Under the pieces are notes generated by a model. That model ran no database searches. It saw only the letters and a program-made list of their open reading frames with translations, and was not told where the DNA came from. Source: a virus. From it: DNA of 21,111 nucleotides. The stretch spans positions 1 through 21,111 of the IMG/VR virus record IMGVR_UViG_3300034523_000037; one strand, written 5' to 3'. The first letter of the stretch is position 1; every line of letters begins with the position of its first letter. Both the position numbers and the translations under genes were made by a program. Of the stretch, positions 1-9,000 are shown one piece after another.

Positions 1-567
1 CGGTACGGATGGCGCCCACATAAGCTTGCCACCACCATAGGTGCGGCCGGGGTGATATGACTGAAGATCAAGGATTCGGGTCGAGTCTTTGAGCTGCGCA
101 CCAATTTCCTTGATGGACGCGATGGTCACGCTGGAACGACCAATCAGCGCAGCGCCGAGGGTTGGATCTGAGACGCTTGATAGTTGCTGTCGGAGCGGAT
201 TATCGGCTCTATCAGTAAGCAGGGCCTGGTCTGCCGCCCAATTCCCACCAAGCGTCAATGGGAAGTTGGCGGGCAGCTTTACGCTGTAAGTGATTCCGGC
301 TCTATCGACCAGTTGCGTAGGCCTCGAAACCGTAAGGGCAGCCCCGTCCACATAGGACAGATGGACTGTTTCGAAGCCTGAACCTTGTAACATCTGCCGC
401 CATTCATTTTCAGCGCCAGCCCAGGTTAGGCGGTCAACGCCCAATCGGTCCTTCTCTGAGAAATTTGGAGAGGTGACAAATTTATCAAACACCTGGGTGT
501 TGTCGTGTAGGTCCCGCGGATCATCCGACCCATTTGGCTCAACAGGGTTGCTAGTGTTGTATCGCAT
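1..567 (-). CDS. Tailspike / tail fibre protein, N-terminal part (runs off left edge)
   Basis: An open frame of 189 codons starts at an ATG at 567 and continues without a stop to base 1, so the C-terminal part lies outside the window. A good ribosome binding site (GGAGACAGC) sits just before the ATG, directly after a terminator that closes the J-like gene. The N-terminus, MRYNTSNPVEPNGSDDPRDL, resembles the virion-anchoring head of many Pseudomonas phage tail fibres and tailspikes. Near the edge, residues about 170-186 (SYHPGRTYGGGKLMWAP) resemble the linker that leads into right-handed beta-helix tailspike domains, which bind and often cleave surface polysaccharide. The position after the central tip gene fits a receptor-binding protein. 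Whether it is a depolymerase, an esterase or a plain fibre cannot be decided from this fragment. Confidence 0.8.
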   Translation of the reverse strand, partial: MRYNTSNPVEPNGSDDPRDLHDNTQVFDKFVTSPNFSEKDRLGVDRLTWAGAENEWRQMLQGSGFETVHLSYVDGAALTVSRPTQLVDRAGITYSVKLPANFPLTLGGNWAADQALLTDRADNPLRQQLSSVSDPTLGAALIGRSSVTIASIKEIGAQLKDSTRILDLQSYHPGRTYGGGKLMWAPSVP

Positions 568-583
568 GCTGTCTCCAGGCGAG

Positions 584-605
584 AAAAAGCCCGCCGATGG
601 CGGGC
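584..605 (-). terminator. Intrinsic terminator after the J-like gene
   Basis: On the minus strand a perfect 7-bp stem GCCCGCC/GGCGGGC with loop ATC is followed at once by TTTTTC. It lies about 20 bases after the stop of the J-like gene and about 17 bases before the start of the tailspike gene. It would partly separate tailspike expression from the tail-tip operon. Confidence 0.85.
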
Positions 606-623
606 ATGCTCAGGTTTTTAAGG

Positions 624-3347
624 TCAAGCCGGCGGGAAGTTGTCGTCGTCCATGTAGACGCGTTCGTCGTAGTTCACTGCAGTCACGTTGCAACTGACGG
701 TACCGCTTGGGTTCACTTCCTTGATAAGCGCCGGGTAGCAGAATGTCGCCTTCGGACCGAACTGCAGCACAGGCGCGTCCATAGCGCTGTCTAGCACAGG
801 TGTGAAATCCAGGCTGCTGATGGTCATGCGATAGTCATCGATGCGGGTTGCGACGTACGGACCGGAGGCGCTGCCGTCTTTCCGTCTCAGCGCCACCCAG
901 TGCTCGACGCCAGGCGACCAGATGAGCCGCTCGGAGGACACCAGCATTTGCTGACTTCCCAGCGGCGCGAAGCCCTTGAGCATTGCGCTCTGCCCGTACC
1001 CTGGGGTGGTGTCGCCGAGCAATGCGTAGTCGAGGTACCCGCTGTTCAGGGCATCCAGTTCGGTCGAGAAGCTGTAGCGCTTGCGTTGATAGACCTGCTG
1101 CCGGCGCCGGCGCATGCCGTAGCGCCACGCACGAGTTTCATCGCTGATGCCCTCGACCTTGATCTTCTCAGTGCGTAAGCCGAGATCCCCTGGCAGTCGG
1201 CACTCAATCGTCTCTATCTGCCAGGTAGTCGAACTGAGGTACTCAACATCCACGCCATCAAAGTCATCGGCGGTGACGTGCTCAGCCTCGCGCTTCAGCG
1301 GCTTGGTCATGACCTGTGGGTTGAACAGCGGTGAATACTCATGATCGAAGCCCGGGCCGCGCTTCTCATCCCTGACGGGCCGCAGAAGGCCTCTGTCAAT
1401 GGTCAGCTCCGCAAATCCTGCTTGTAGGGCCTCGATCATGCAGGCCTTCACCGTGCTGGCCGACTCGATAGTCCTGTCGTAGTAATCACCGCGGGCGGTC
1501 CAGATGGCTTGCAGGCGGTCCAGTTCATCCAGATCGATGTCTGAATTTCCATCCTCGACCGAATAGCCGACGCTCTTGGCGATGTAGCCAAACCAGGCGG
1601 AGATATCACGAGTTGGCTCAGGATCAGTCCAGGCCCCGCCTCTTCGCGTTGGTAGCTTGCGTGTGGCGATGCAGGAAACCTGACTCTCGGACTGCGAAGC
1701 GATCCGGTTGCCGCCTTTCACGCGCAAGGCGATAAGGGTGACACCGTCATATTTGACCGGCGCGTCCAGGTTGGACCGCAGGCCATACCACTGCACGGTG
1801 TTTGCATCCTGGGTGCTAGTCGACTTGGCGCCGATCCTGCGGATGCGCACCTCGGGCCTGATGTCCGTGGGGATGTTGGTGTAATTGGTAAATCCGAGCT
1901 GGTCGAGTGTGGCAGCCGAGTAAATCTTGGTTTCCGAGGTCCAGGCGCCTGCCGTCGTGATATCGCGGTACTGCATCTCCACGGTCACTTCCAGCGCGTT
2001 CAGATCACCCTTCCCGCCCACGTGCACCAAGCCTTGCGGGAAAAAGATGTCCCAAGCGATGCGCCGCGTGGTCGTACCTGGCGGGCAGGCGGGGAACGGA
2101 CCTGACCAATCCCCCTCTTGGGTGGATCCGTCCAGGCGCAACACAGCCGTCGCCGTGGTCAGCGCATCAAACCCGGGCCAGGTTGTGTCGGCTACGCCAG
2201 CGGCATTGATCCGCTCAACCGTAATGGCCGCCGTGCTCGCCGCCGTGATGCGGTACCGCAGCCCACGGATGCCTATGCCCATCTGCAGGGAAGATCCGAT
2301 CTGGAGTCCCGTGGCCGGGCCGCCGTCCTGCCAATCCAGGGTCATCTCGTCTGGCGCGCCGCCAACGCCAGCCGTGAAGCTTGCCACCGTGTAGTTGCCG
2401 GCATTTGCGCCGGTGATCTCGATAGGCATGCCCACGTATGGCGCGATCTGGTCAAGATTGCCGCGAATGACATCTCGTCCTGCCCCACCTTCAATAACAT
2501 CGTAGGGGTACGAGACTTCAATACGCACCAGCATCCCTGCCGCCCATCCTTCCGGGAACTGGCCGGCACCGGCCGGCACGGTTACCGTGTAGCCGGAGAA
2601 CTGGAAAGACTGGGCCGTGGGCACCGGATTGACGGCGTAGGTTGCCTTCAGCTCGATGCCAGCGGTACCGGTGGAGGTAGCCCCAACTTCGGGAGCTGAA
2701 TGCCACCACCTGGCAGCCGTTTCGTAGGAAAGATCGTCGCCTGGCTGATAGATCACCATCTGCGCGTCTGCGCCCAGGGAGATCACCGGTGTATCACCGA
2801 TCAGCACGCTGCTCAATGGAATGTCATAGGTGCCTCGGCCAACGACCAACAACATCTCGATCCACTGGGAGCGTGGATCGTCGAAATACCGATTCGGCGG
2901 CAGGGCGTAATCCGGATATGGGCGCTGACGTCCAGCGATTTCGCGGATAACGGAGTTGAGCTTTACCTGGTTGCCCTTGACCGTGGCCAGACCCAGGTCA
3001 TTACCGCGCTTCGTGTTGCCCCCGCTGTTCAGCGAAGGCATTTTTGGCATCAGCGCGCCCAGCACCGCTTTGGCACCGAATACCAGCGCCAAAGTGATCG
3101 AAAACGGGTCGGTGCCTTTCGGCTCCCGGTAGATTTCGACACGATCCTCGGGCCCGAACTCAATGGTCGCCCACTGGGTCGGTAGCGCACGCTCTCCGTT
3201 TACGAAGACGCTCAGCGGCAGCGCCGAAGGCTCTACCTGCTCCGGTAGGCCGTCAGCGCGAAACCAGACCAGCAGGCTCTGCCGAGACGTGACCTCATAA
3301 GTCTCGGTCGGGAACGGCACGATCTTGTTGGGGAAGATTGCGATCAT
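624..3347 (-). CDS. Central tail tip / host specificity protein (lambda gpJ-like)
   Basis: A protein of 907 residues, large and acidic-polar, placed last in the tail-tip block as lambda gpJ is. gpJ-type proteins form the tail tip hub and carry the host-range determinant. Residues about 129-190 (KLNSVIREIAGRQRPYPDYA, then the PPNRYFDDP and MLLVVGRGTYDIPLSSVLIG stretches) look like the conserved N-terminal tip-attachment region. The middle and C-terminal parts are rich in beta-like and fibronectin-like patches. The first about 100 residues hold a VFVNGERALP...EDRVEIYREP pattern and then a hydrophobic run (about 84-100), reminiscent of a gpI-like assembly domain. The ATG at 3347 overlaps the stop of the NlpC/P60 gene as ATGA; a longer in-frame extension upstream lies inside that gene and is rejected. 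Lambda J is 1132 residues, so this one is somewhat short. Confidence 0.87.
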   Translation of the reverse strand: MIAIFPNKIVPFPTETYEVTSRQSLLVWFRADGLPEQVEPSALPLSVFVNGERALPTQWATIEFGPEDRVEIYREPKGTDPFSITLALVFGAKAVLGALMPKMPSLNSGGNTKRGNDLGLATVKGNQVKLNSVIREIAGRQRPYPDYALPPNRYFDDPRSQWIEMLLVVGRGTYDIPLSSVLIGDTPVISLGADAQMVIYQPGDDLSYETAARWWHSAPEVGATSTGTAGIELKATYAVNPVPTAQSFQFSGYTVTVPAGAGQFPEGWAAGMLVRIEVSYPYDVIEGGAGRDVIRGNLDQIAPYVGMPIEITGANAGNYTVASFTAGVGGAPDEMTLDWQDGGPATGLQIGSSLQMGIGIRGLRYRITAASTAAITVERINAAGVADTTWPGFDALTTATAVLRLDGSTQEGDWSGPFPACPPGTTTRRIAWDIFFPQGLVHVGGKGDLNALEVTVEMQYRDITTAGAWTSETKIYSAATLDQLGFTNYTNIPTDIRPEVRIRRIGAKSTSTQDANTVQWYGLRSNLDAPVKYDGVTLIALRVKGGNRIASQSESQVSCIATRKLPTRRGGAWTDPEPTRDISAWFGYIAKSVGYSVEDGNSDIDLDELDRLQAIWTARGDYYDRTIESASTVKACMIEALQAGFAELTIDRGLLRPVRDEKRGPGFDHEYSPLFNPQVMTKPLKREAEHVTADDFDGVDVEYLSSTTWQIETIECRLPGDLGLRTEKIKVEGISDETRAWRYGMRRRRQQVYQRKRYSFSTELDALNSGYLDYALLGDTTPGYGQSAMLKGFAPLGSQQMLVSSERLIWSPGVEHWVALRRKDGSASGPYVATRIDDYRMTISSLDFTPVLDSAMDAPVLQFGPKATFCYPALIKEVNPSGTVSCNVTAVNYDERVYMDDDNFPPA

Positions 3348-3739
3348 TGTCGGTCCCGATAGTAGATGACGGTGTTGTGGTCGCGCTGCCACTGTGAAAG
3401 CGGCAGGCACCGGGCGCCGCGCGCCGGGTTGATCTCAAGAACCTTGAGCCGGCCACCAACCTCAACAACCAGGGCTACGTGCACGCAGATCAGGCCGCGC
3501 ATTACCGCAGCGATCGCCCCAGGCTCTGGTTGGCAAACCTCCATGTGCTCGGCTTCGGCCCGATAGGCCCGGGTGAACTCCTTGGGCTCGGTATTGCGAA
3601 CATGCCCCCAACTGGGCAGCAGACGCTTGCCCAGGTGACGATGGCGCGCGTCCCGCACCAACCCCCAGCAATCGAACAATTCTGGACCGCGAGCGCCGTC
3701 CTCATACCTGCAGGACAGGTATTTGTTGATCCATTCCAT
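3344..3739 (-). CDS. NlpC/P60 family tail peptidase (lambda gpK-like)
   Basis: A protein of 131 residues with the NlpC/P60 cysteine-peptidase signature: FDCWGLVR with the catalytic Cys at 24, then HVALVVE with His 87, then EINP with a polar third residue (Asn 104). In siphophages this K-like protein is a tail-tip component thought to cut peptidoglycan peptides during tip assembly or DNA entry. The ATG at 3739 is preceded by AAGGG at good spacing, and the preceding DUF1833 gene stops only 11 bases upstream. The open frame extends another 32 codons upstream, but that part overlaps the DUF1833 gene and is not typical of the family. Lambda gpK has an additional Mov34/JAMM domain; it is missing here, leaving only the NlpC half, as in many phages of Pseudomonas. 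Confidence 0.88.
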   Translation of the reverse strand: MEWINKYLSCRYEDGARGPELFDCWGLVRDARHRHLGKRLLPSWGHVRNTEPKEFTRAYRAEAEHMEVCQPEPGAIAAVMRGLICVHVALVVEVGGRLKVLEINPARGARCLPLSQWQRDHNTVIYYRDRQ

Positions 3740-3750
3740 AGGGATTGCCC

Positions 3751-4248
3751 TTAGAGGTAGGTTAGGCCAGGTACGAACTTGGTGGTGTAAAGCGCGCGTG
3801 GCCAACCGGTGCCGATGACATCGAAGAAGCCGCACTGGAGAGTTGCCTGGTTCTGCTCGAACGAGTCGCTGTCCACACTCATTCGGTACGGCCTATCGCA
3901 TGGACTTGAGGTGTCGCTGGCCAGGTAGACCCGGTAAATCGCGGTAACTCGGGCGTTGCCGTCCAGGGCCTGGTCAGCTTTGCGCTGGACCTCCCCTGTT
4001 GTGTTGTCCACTGCAAACGCCAGGGCCTGATTGCCCTTGTTGTTCTTCTGCGGTAACGCAATGCCAATGTTGGCTGCCGTAAAGGTTAGTAGGCGCCCGT
4101 CTTCTGTGCCGCAGATCCGATCCTTGAAGCCGTTGCATATCAGCACCGGCGCATCCCAGGCCGGGCAGGCAATCTCCAGAGTGCGGACGAACGCCTCTTT
4201 ACCGCCCGACGCAATGGCCTCGCGATAGGTGTCTTGGAGTATCGTCAT
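3751..4248 (-). CDS. DUF1833-type minor tail protein (tail-tip, gpL position)
   Basis: A protein of 165 residues that I recognise as a DUF1833-type phage protein (YREAIAS...EIACPAWDAPVLICNGF opening, then beta-rich sequence). It lies immediately upstream of the K-like and J-like genes, where lambda has gpL, so it is probably a tail-tip structural protein. It has five cysteines (28, 38, 46, 117, 139), three of them clustered near the N-terminus. The ATG overlaps the stop of the LamG-like gene by four bases (ATGA) and has no clear Shine-Dalgarno motif, so translation is probably coupled to the upstream gene. Family assignment is from memory of sequence pattern and position. Confidence 0.8.
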   Translation of the reverse strand: MTILQDTYREAIASGGKEAFVRTLEIACPAWDAPVLICNGFKDRICGTEDGRLLTFTAANIGIALPQKNNKGNQALAFAVDNTTGEVQRKADQALDGNARVTAIYRVYLASDTSSPCDRPYRMSVDSDSFEQNQATLQCGFFDVIGTGWPRALYTTKFVPGLTYL

Positions 4249-5408
4249 GTCGTGATCGCTTGCAGTTCTGAGGCACTGAGGCGGTAAGGGTAGTACGCGA
4301 CCTTGCTGATATACCCGTTAAGACCGTCCGTAGCAATTCCCCGCGACCCTATACTAAGTCTTGATACGGTTGGAACTTCCCCGATTATACTCATAAGAGA
4401 CTGGGTACCATTCGCAGATGCTTGAAAATCATTTCGCCTGTACGCGGTGGCCTGTTTCATAACTGCCCCAACACCAACATTAGCTAATGCCGCACTGAAT
4501 GATATGCTTAGGTCATCCGCATATACCTGACTATTTACCGAACCTGCGGCGCTGCGCCAATTCGCGATACGGCCTCCAGAACCTACCGTGTTGCCAAGGC
4601 TGCCATGGAACGTCTGACCTCCGTATGAAACAGCCTCGGTATATAATGTGCCTTCACCCTGTCGCAACCATGGTGACATTTCATTAACCCATGCCACATC
4701 ACTGTTGCGGGTTGCCGAAACAGAAGTTGTAGCAATGTAGGATGTAGCACCATGACCAATTTCGTATTGCATTCCCCACAACAGATAGGTATTGCCAGCG
4801 ACAGCAGGTTGGCTGATTACGATCCAGTTTGCAGCGGCAACAGTGGTAGTTGCTTGGGCGGTCATTGAGCACCTAAACCAACCGTTGAGCAATTTTTCTA
4901 TTCGCGCTACTGTGCCTGCGCTACCGGAACCAGTTACGACAAACGAACCATTTCCAGATACGTCAAAGTTAACTTGGTTAGTTCCACCAAATGCTGCCGG
5001 GTTCATTTGCAGCTGGGCTATGCTTTGGGTTCCTGCCTTTACATAGCAACTCACGGCATATACTACACCAGCAGTCCATGCAATGTTGGTACGATATAAA
5101 TAGTTGGATCCGCTTGGGTCTGACAGCGTAATAGTTTGCGCTGTATTAGTACCATCAGGGGCAGTCGATGCACCGGAAACTGTGGTGCGAGTCTTGACCC
5201 AAGCAGCGTTGCTGAAATCTTGAGAATAAGTAAACGCATTGGTGCGCTGTGGCTCCATCTTCAGTCCAAGCAGCGCACCAGTAATAGGGTTGTATTCGAA
5301 TCGAGGCTCATTCACAGCAGCCTGAATCATCAAGCCGGCGCTGTTGAAATACCTAGCTACCGATGCCCTTGAAAAGGAGATCAGGTCGCTGAACGCTTTA
5401 GCTTCCAT
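4245..5408 (-). CDS. LamG/carbohydrate-binding putative receptor-binding tail protein
   Basis: A protein of 387 residues. The N-terminus (FSRASVARYFNSAG...AVNEPRFEYNP, then MEPQRTNAFTYSQDFSNAAW) matches the pattern of phage head-spike/tail proteins that carry a carbohydrate-binding-like jelly-roll domain (about 50-235; see GWFRCSMTA and YLLWGMQYEIG). The C-terminal third (about 240-387; EGTLYTEA, FQASANGT, LSIGSR, then NGYISKVAYYPYRLSASELQ) looks like a concanavalin A/LamG fold. Such proteins usually bind surface sugars, so I infer a receptor-binding or adhesion role. Sampled lines of this gene are 42-55% GC, against 55-63% for neighbours, suggesting separate acquisition. It is nonetheless fitted perfectly into the operon: its start overlaps the upstream stop by 11 bases behind a GAGGG motif, and its stop overlaps the next start as ATGA. 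Confidence 0.78.
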   Translation of the reverse strand: MEAKAFSDLISFSRASVARYFNSAGLMIQAAVNEPRFEYNPITGALLGLKMEPQRTNAFTYSQDFSNAAWVKTRTTVSGASTAPDGTNTAQTITLSDPSGSNYLYRTNIAWTAGVVYAVSCYVKAGTQSIAQLQMNPAAFGGTNQVNFDVSGNGSFVVTGSGSAGTVARIEKLLNGWFRCSMTAQATTTVAAANWIVISQPAVAGNTYLLWGMQYEIGHGATSYIATTSVSATRNSDVAWVNEMSPWLRQGEGTLYTEAVSYGGQTFHGSLGNTVGSGGRIANWRSAAGSVNSQVYADDLSISFSAALANVGVGAVMKQATAYRRNDFQASANGTQSLMSIIGEVPTVSRLSIGSRGIATDGLNGYISKVAYYPYRLSASELQAITT

Positions 5409-6075
5409 AGGCCCTCACCAATACCAGGTAGTCGTTTGGCTGCCCAGCCTTGTAGACCTGGGCCATGAAGTCGAGAATGAGCGATGGGCTATCAGCTCGC
5501 ACGACGTTGTAAACGGCATGCTGCCCTCCCTGTGTTTCGTCTGCTTCGATAGTGATTTGCAAGCCAGGGCGCATGGTTCTGATCGCTGCCATGGCCGCCG
5601 CGTAGGTCGGGTAATCGAAGTGCATCAGCGGCCATTCGCGGTTAAGCGCAAGGTCGATGATGTTCATCATGAACCAGTACTGCGGGAACTCCTCCCAGCC
5701 CGGATTCATCAGTGGCGGCTCACGCAGCTCAAGGACCGCCGAAAATTCCCAGCGGCTGACCTGCACCAACGACGGCCCAGTGTAGTGACCCGTAAACCTG
5801 CACTCGTATTCCTTGAAGCCAATAGGAGTCAGGAGGGTGGCTTTGAACCACTCAACCCCCTGCACCAGCTCGCGGGCGTACCACCCTTGGAAGAACGCCA
5901 TCTGGTTGCGGTCGCAGTTCCATTTGGCGTTGATCAGGTACGGTACTTCATCGAAATTCAGCCGCTGCCTGGCCCTCCCAGACTGCATCGATGTCCGCAT
6001 CATCGGGTCGACAGGGGTGTCCAGCGCGTATCCATCCTGCAGCGGTAGCGGCAGTTCTGCTGGGTATTCGATCAT
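5398..6075 (-). CDS. Minor tail protein following the tape measure
   Basis: A protein of 225 residues encoded directly after the tape measure, with an ATGA start/stop overlap. Its position corresponds to lambda gpM, a distal tail component. Recognisable features are a proline-rich opening (MIEYPAELPLPLQDGYALDT), a central tryptophan-rich beta region (KWNCDRNQMAFFQGWYARE, then GVEWFKATLLTP and YECRFTGHYTG), and WEFSAVLELREPP. This pattern recurs in siphophage and prophage tail modules, where it is generally annotated only as a virion or minor tail protein. No enzymatic motif, signal peptide or membrane segment is visible. The role is inferred mainly from synteny. Confidence 0.75.
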   Translation of the reverse strand: MIEYPAELPLPLQDGYALDTPVDPMMRTSMQSGRARQRLNFDEVPYLINAKWNCDRNQMAFFQGWYARELVQGVEWFKATLLTPIGFKEYECRFTGHYTGPSLVQVSRWEFSAVLELREPPLMNPGWEEFPQYWFMMNIIDLALNREWPLMHFDYPTYAAAMAAIRTMRPGLQITIEADETQGGQHAVYNVVRADSPSLILDFMAQVYKAGQPNDYLVLVRAYGS

Positions 6076-9000
6076 GATCCCACCGGTTGAAGTCCGAATT
6101 TGGTACTGATGGCCTGAAACACCTGGGTTTCACCCATAATGCTGGCCACCGTCATTTGCAGCGTCACCGAGCCGTCGTCGTTCGTGGTTTGCGTAACCTT
6201 CCCTGGATTCGACTTGTCCTCGATCAAGTTGACCGTAAGTGCCATTCCCCCACCGTTCGAGCCCGATGACGAGGCGCCGCTAGCTGTGACTCGCTCGCCA
6301 GAGTTGATCGCCTCCAGTAACGCCCGGTTCTTCCGAGTCGCGGCAGCATTGACCACGAACTCGCCATTGCTCAGGTTTGCCGGGATGCTGTCTGAAGTAG
6401 ACGATCCTGGCCCCCGGACGTAGCCACCTGTCGCCAGATTTAGGCCGACAGACTGGATATTTCCAACGATGGAGGCGGTAGCGGCTGCGACAGTTGCCAT
6501 AGCGGCAAGGTTGAGCGGGAACGGGTTGGCAGCAGCCATCGCGATACCGGTCTGGATGCTGATCAATGACTGAGCGATGGAGGCAGCCTTCTGGACTGCA
6601 AACATTGCCTTGTAGGCCGTCGACTGCTCGCCAGCAAAGGTGCCGACAATACTGGTCAGGTCTCCGAACATCCCTTCGGCCAACGACAGCCTGGCAACAT
6701 TCATCGCCTGCTCATTGCTCAGCGTATCTTCCTTCCGCTTCGCCTCAAGCTGCCGGATCGCCTCGTCATACTGGGCAGCGTTTTCCACCTCAAGTTGGCG
6801 ATACTGCTGATACATCGCAATGCGCTGGTCGTACCACGCTTGCAACTGCTCATTTTCCTGAGCCATTCGCGCAATTTCGCTGCCGGCCCCGCCGATTGAA
6901 GCGTCCAGATTCGAGGAATTTGGCTTTCCGCTGAATATCTGGTTGTTGATCGATGCATTGATGCCGGCCTGGGCTATTTTCCCAGCTGGCCCCTGAATCT
7001 CGGTCGCCGCCGCCTTCTGCGCATATAGCTCAGCAAGGCTCTGTCCTTTGACGTACTGGTCGTTGATCTGCTTGAGTCGAGCAAGGTGTTCGTCCTGCCC
7101 TTGAACAACTTCGGCATACTTCAGGGACGACTGAGCAAGCGCCTCGTTGTACTGCTCCTGAGTGATCTTCCCTTTCGAAAGCAGAAGCTCCAGCTGGGAC
7201 TGGCGCTCGACGTACTCTTGCAGGGCGAACTTTGCAGGCTGAGCGGCCTTGTAGAGGTTGTCGAAAGCTGTTTGGGCCTCGTTCAGCTTGCTTGATAGGC
7301 CTTTCTGCCCGGTTGGCGTCTTGGTCTTAGCGGTGGTGTTCCCATCGATCTGGTCCAAAACCTCTTGAACCATCTCGGCAACCGTCTTGGTTTTTGCCGA
7401 TGGTTGCGATTGTGCAGCAGGCTGGGCCTGACCAAAGGTGAGAAGGCTAGCACCTTGCAGGTTCTGCTTTGGCTCATATTTCTCTACCAGTGAAAGGCCT
7501 TTTGCGTACCGGACAGTCTGATCAATGACCGTCTGGATGGCGTCAACCTGGCGCTTGGCACTCGACTCTGCGTTCTCGGCCATGGTCTTCATGGAGCGCC
7601 CTTGGCTCTCCATTTGCGACTTGATGGCCTCCGAGGCGGTGATCGATGCGGTCAGCTGCACCCGCAGCCTATCCTGATCGGCCTTCTTGCCTTCCTTGAC
7701 GGCCTCCTCGTACTGCTTAAGGAGATCAGTCTGCTCGCCGATCAGCCGGGCATACTCGACCTGCTGACTGTTGAATCCAGTCTTCGCTGCAGTATATGCA
7801 GCTTCTTGGGCGGTATTTGCCCCGACCAAGTCACGGGTCTGAGTCAGTTGGGCGATGTACTTATCCCAGGCCTGCGCACCACCACCAACCGCAGCCGCAG
7901 AAGCCTGCTGCGCGCTCGCCAGAGATTTCGCTGAGCTGGTAGCTCCGTCCATTGCGGTCTTACTGCGATCCAGCAGGCGGGCGTAGTCGTCAGCCTTCTG
8001 GCTGCTGGCCGAGTATTCCGCTCCGATCTTGACCAGCTCATCGCGGTACACGCCGGATATCTGAGTATTGCTGGTCAGCCAACCGGTAAGAGAGTCGAGC
8101 GTCCTCTGCCCGTTCCTCACCTCTTCGAACATGCGCTTGAAGGTGTCTGCAGACTCCACGCCGCTGGCACCAAGCGAATTCAGACCATCAAAGGCGCGGG
8201 TGAAGTACTCATCGAGCGCGCTGCTAGCATCCTTGGTCGCGTCACGTTGCGCTTCCATCCATTTCGCAGACTGGAATCGCTGCTGTTCGGCGCTCAGCTG
8301 CTTGAATTTGGCGATCGAGTCATCAAGCGTCAGATTCTGGTCGATCAGCGATTGAGTAGCGCTGTCGGTGCTTGTTGCGAAGTAGATGGCCGCGCCTGCT
8401 GCCACAGTGATAGCCGTGGTGAGGAGGCCAATTGGCCCGCCGGCTAGCGCCATTAGACCTGCTGAAGCCCGGGCGCCAAGCGACTGTGCGGCATTCAGGC
8501 GCACCTGCGCTGCGTTTTGCGCCACGACAGCAGCCGTGTCGGCCTCGCGCAGCGTTGTCAGCCTGGCCTGGCCGGCTGCAAGCTGACCCTGAATAAGCAC
8601 CTCTTGCCCAGCCGCCTGACTAAGGGCGCGCTCTGCCGCCGCTTGCTGCAATGTGATCGCAGCCTCTGTCCTGCGAATTTCAGCCAGCCGGGTAAGGGAC
8701 TGCTGGCGACCAACATCATTGATCTGGGCTTGGAGGCGCTGAGCCTCCAGTGCGCGATCTGCGGCCAGCTGCTGTTGAACTGCCTGAAGTTGGGCCACGG
8801 TATTGGCCTGGGCAGCTCTTGCGGCTGATGTCTCTGCCAGGGATCGCTGAGTCACAGCTACAGCTGCGGCCTCTTCAGCCATAGCCTTACGCGAAGCCTG
8901 CGCAGCTGCGGCTGTCGACGCCACCTCTGCCTGTTTCTCTACGATAACCTGCTGCTGCGTGGCTGCGATTTCCGCATACCTTGCCTTGGTAGCTGCAGCA

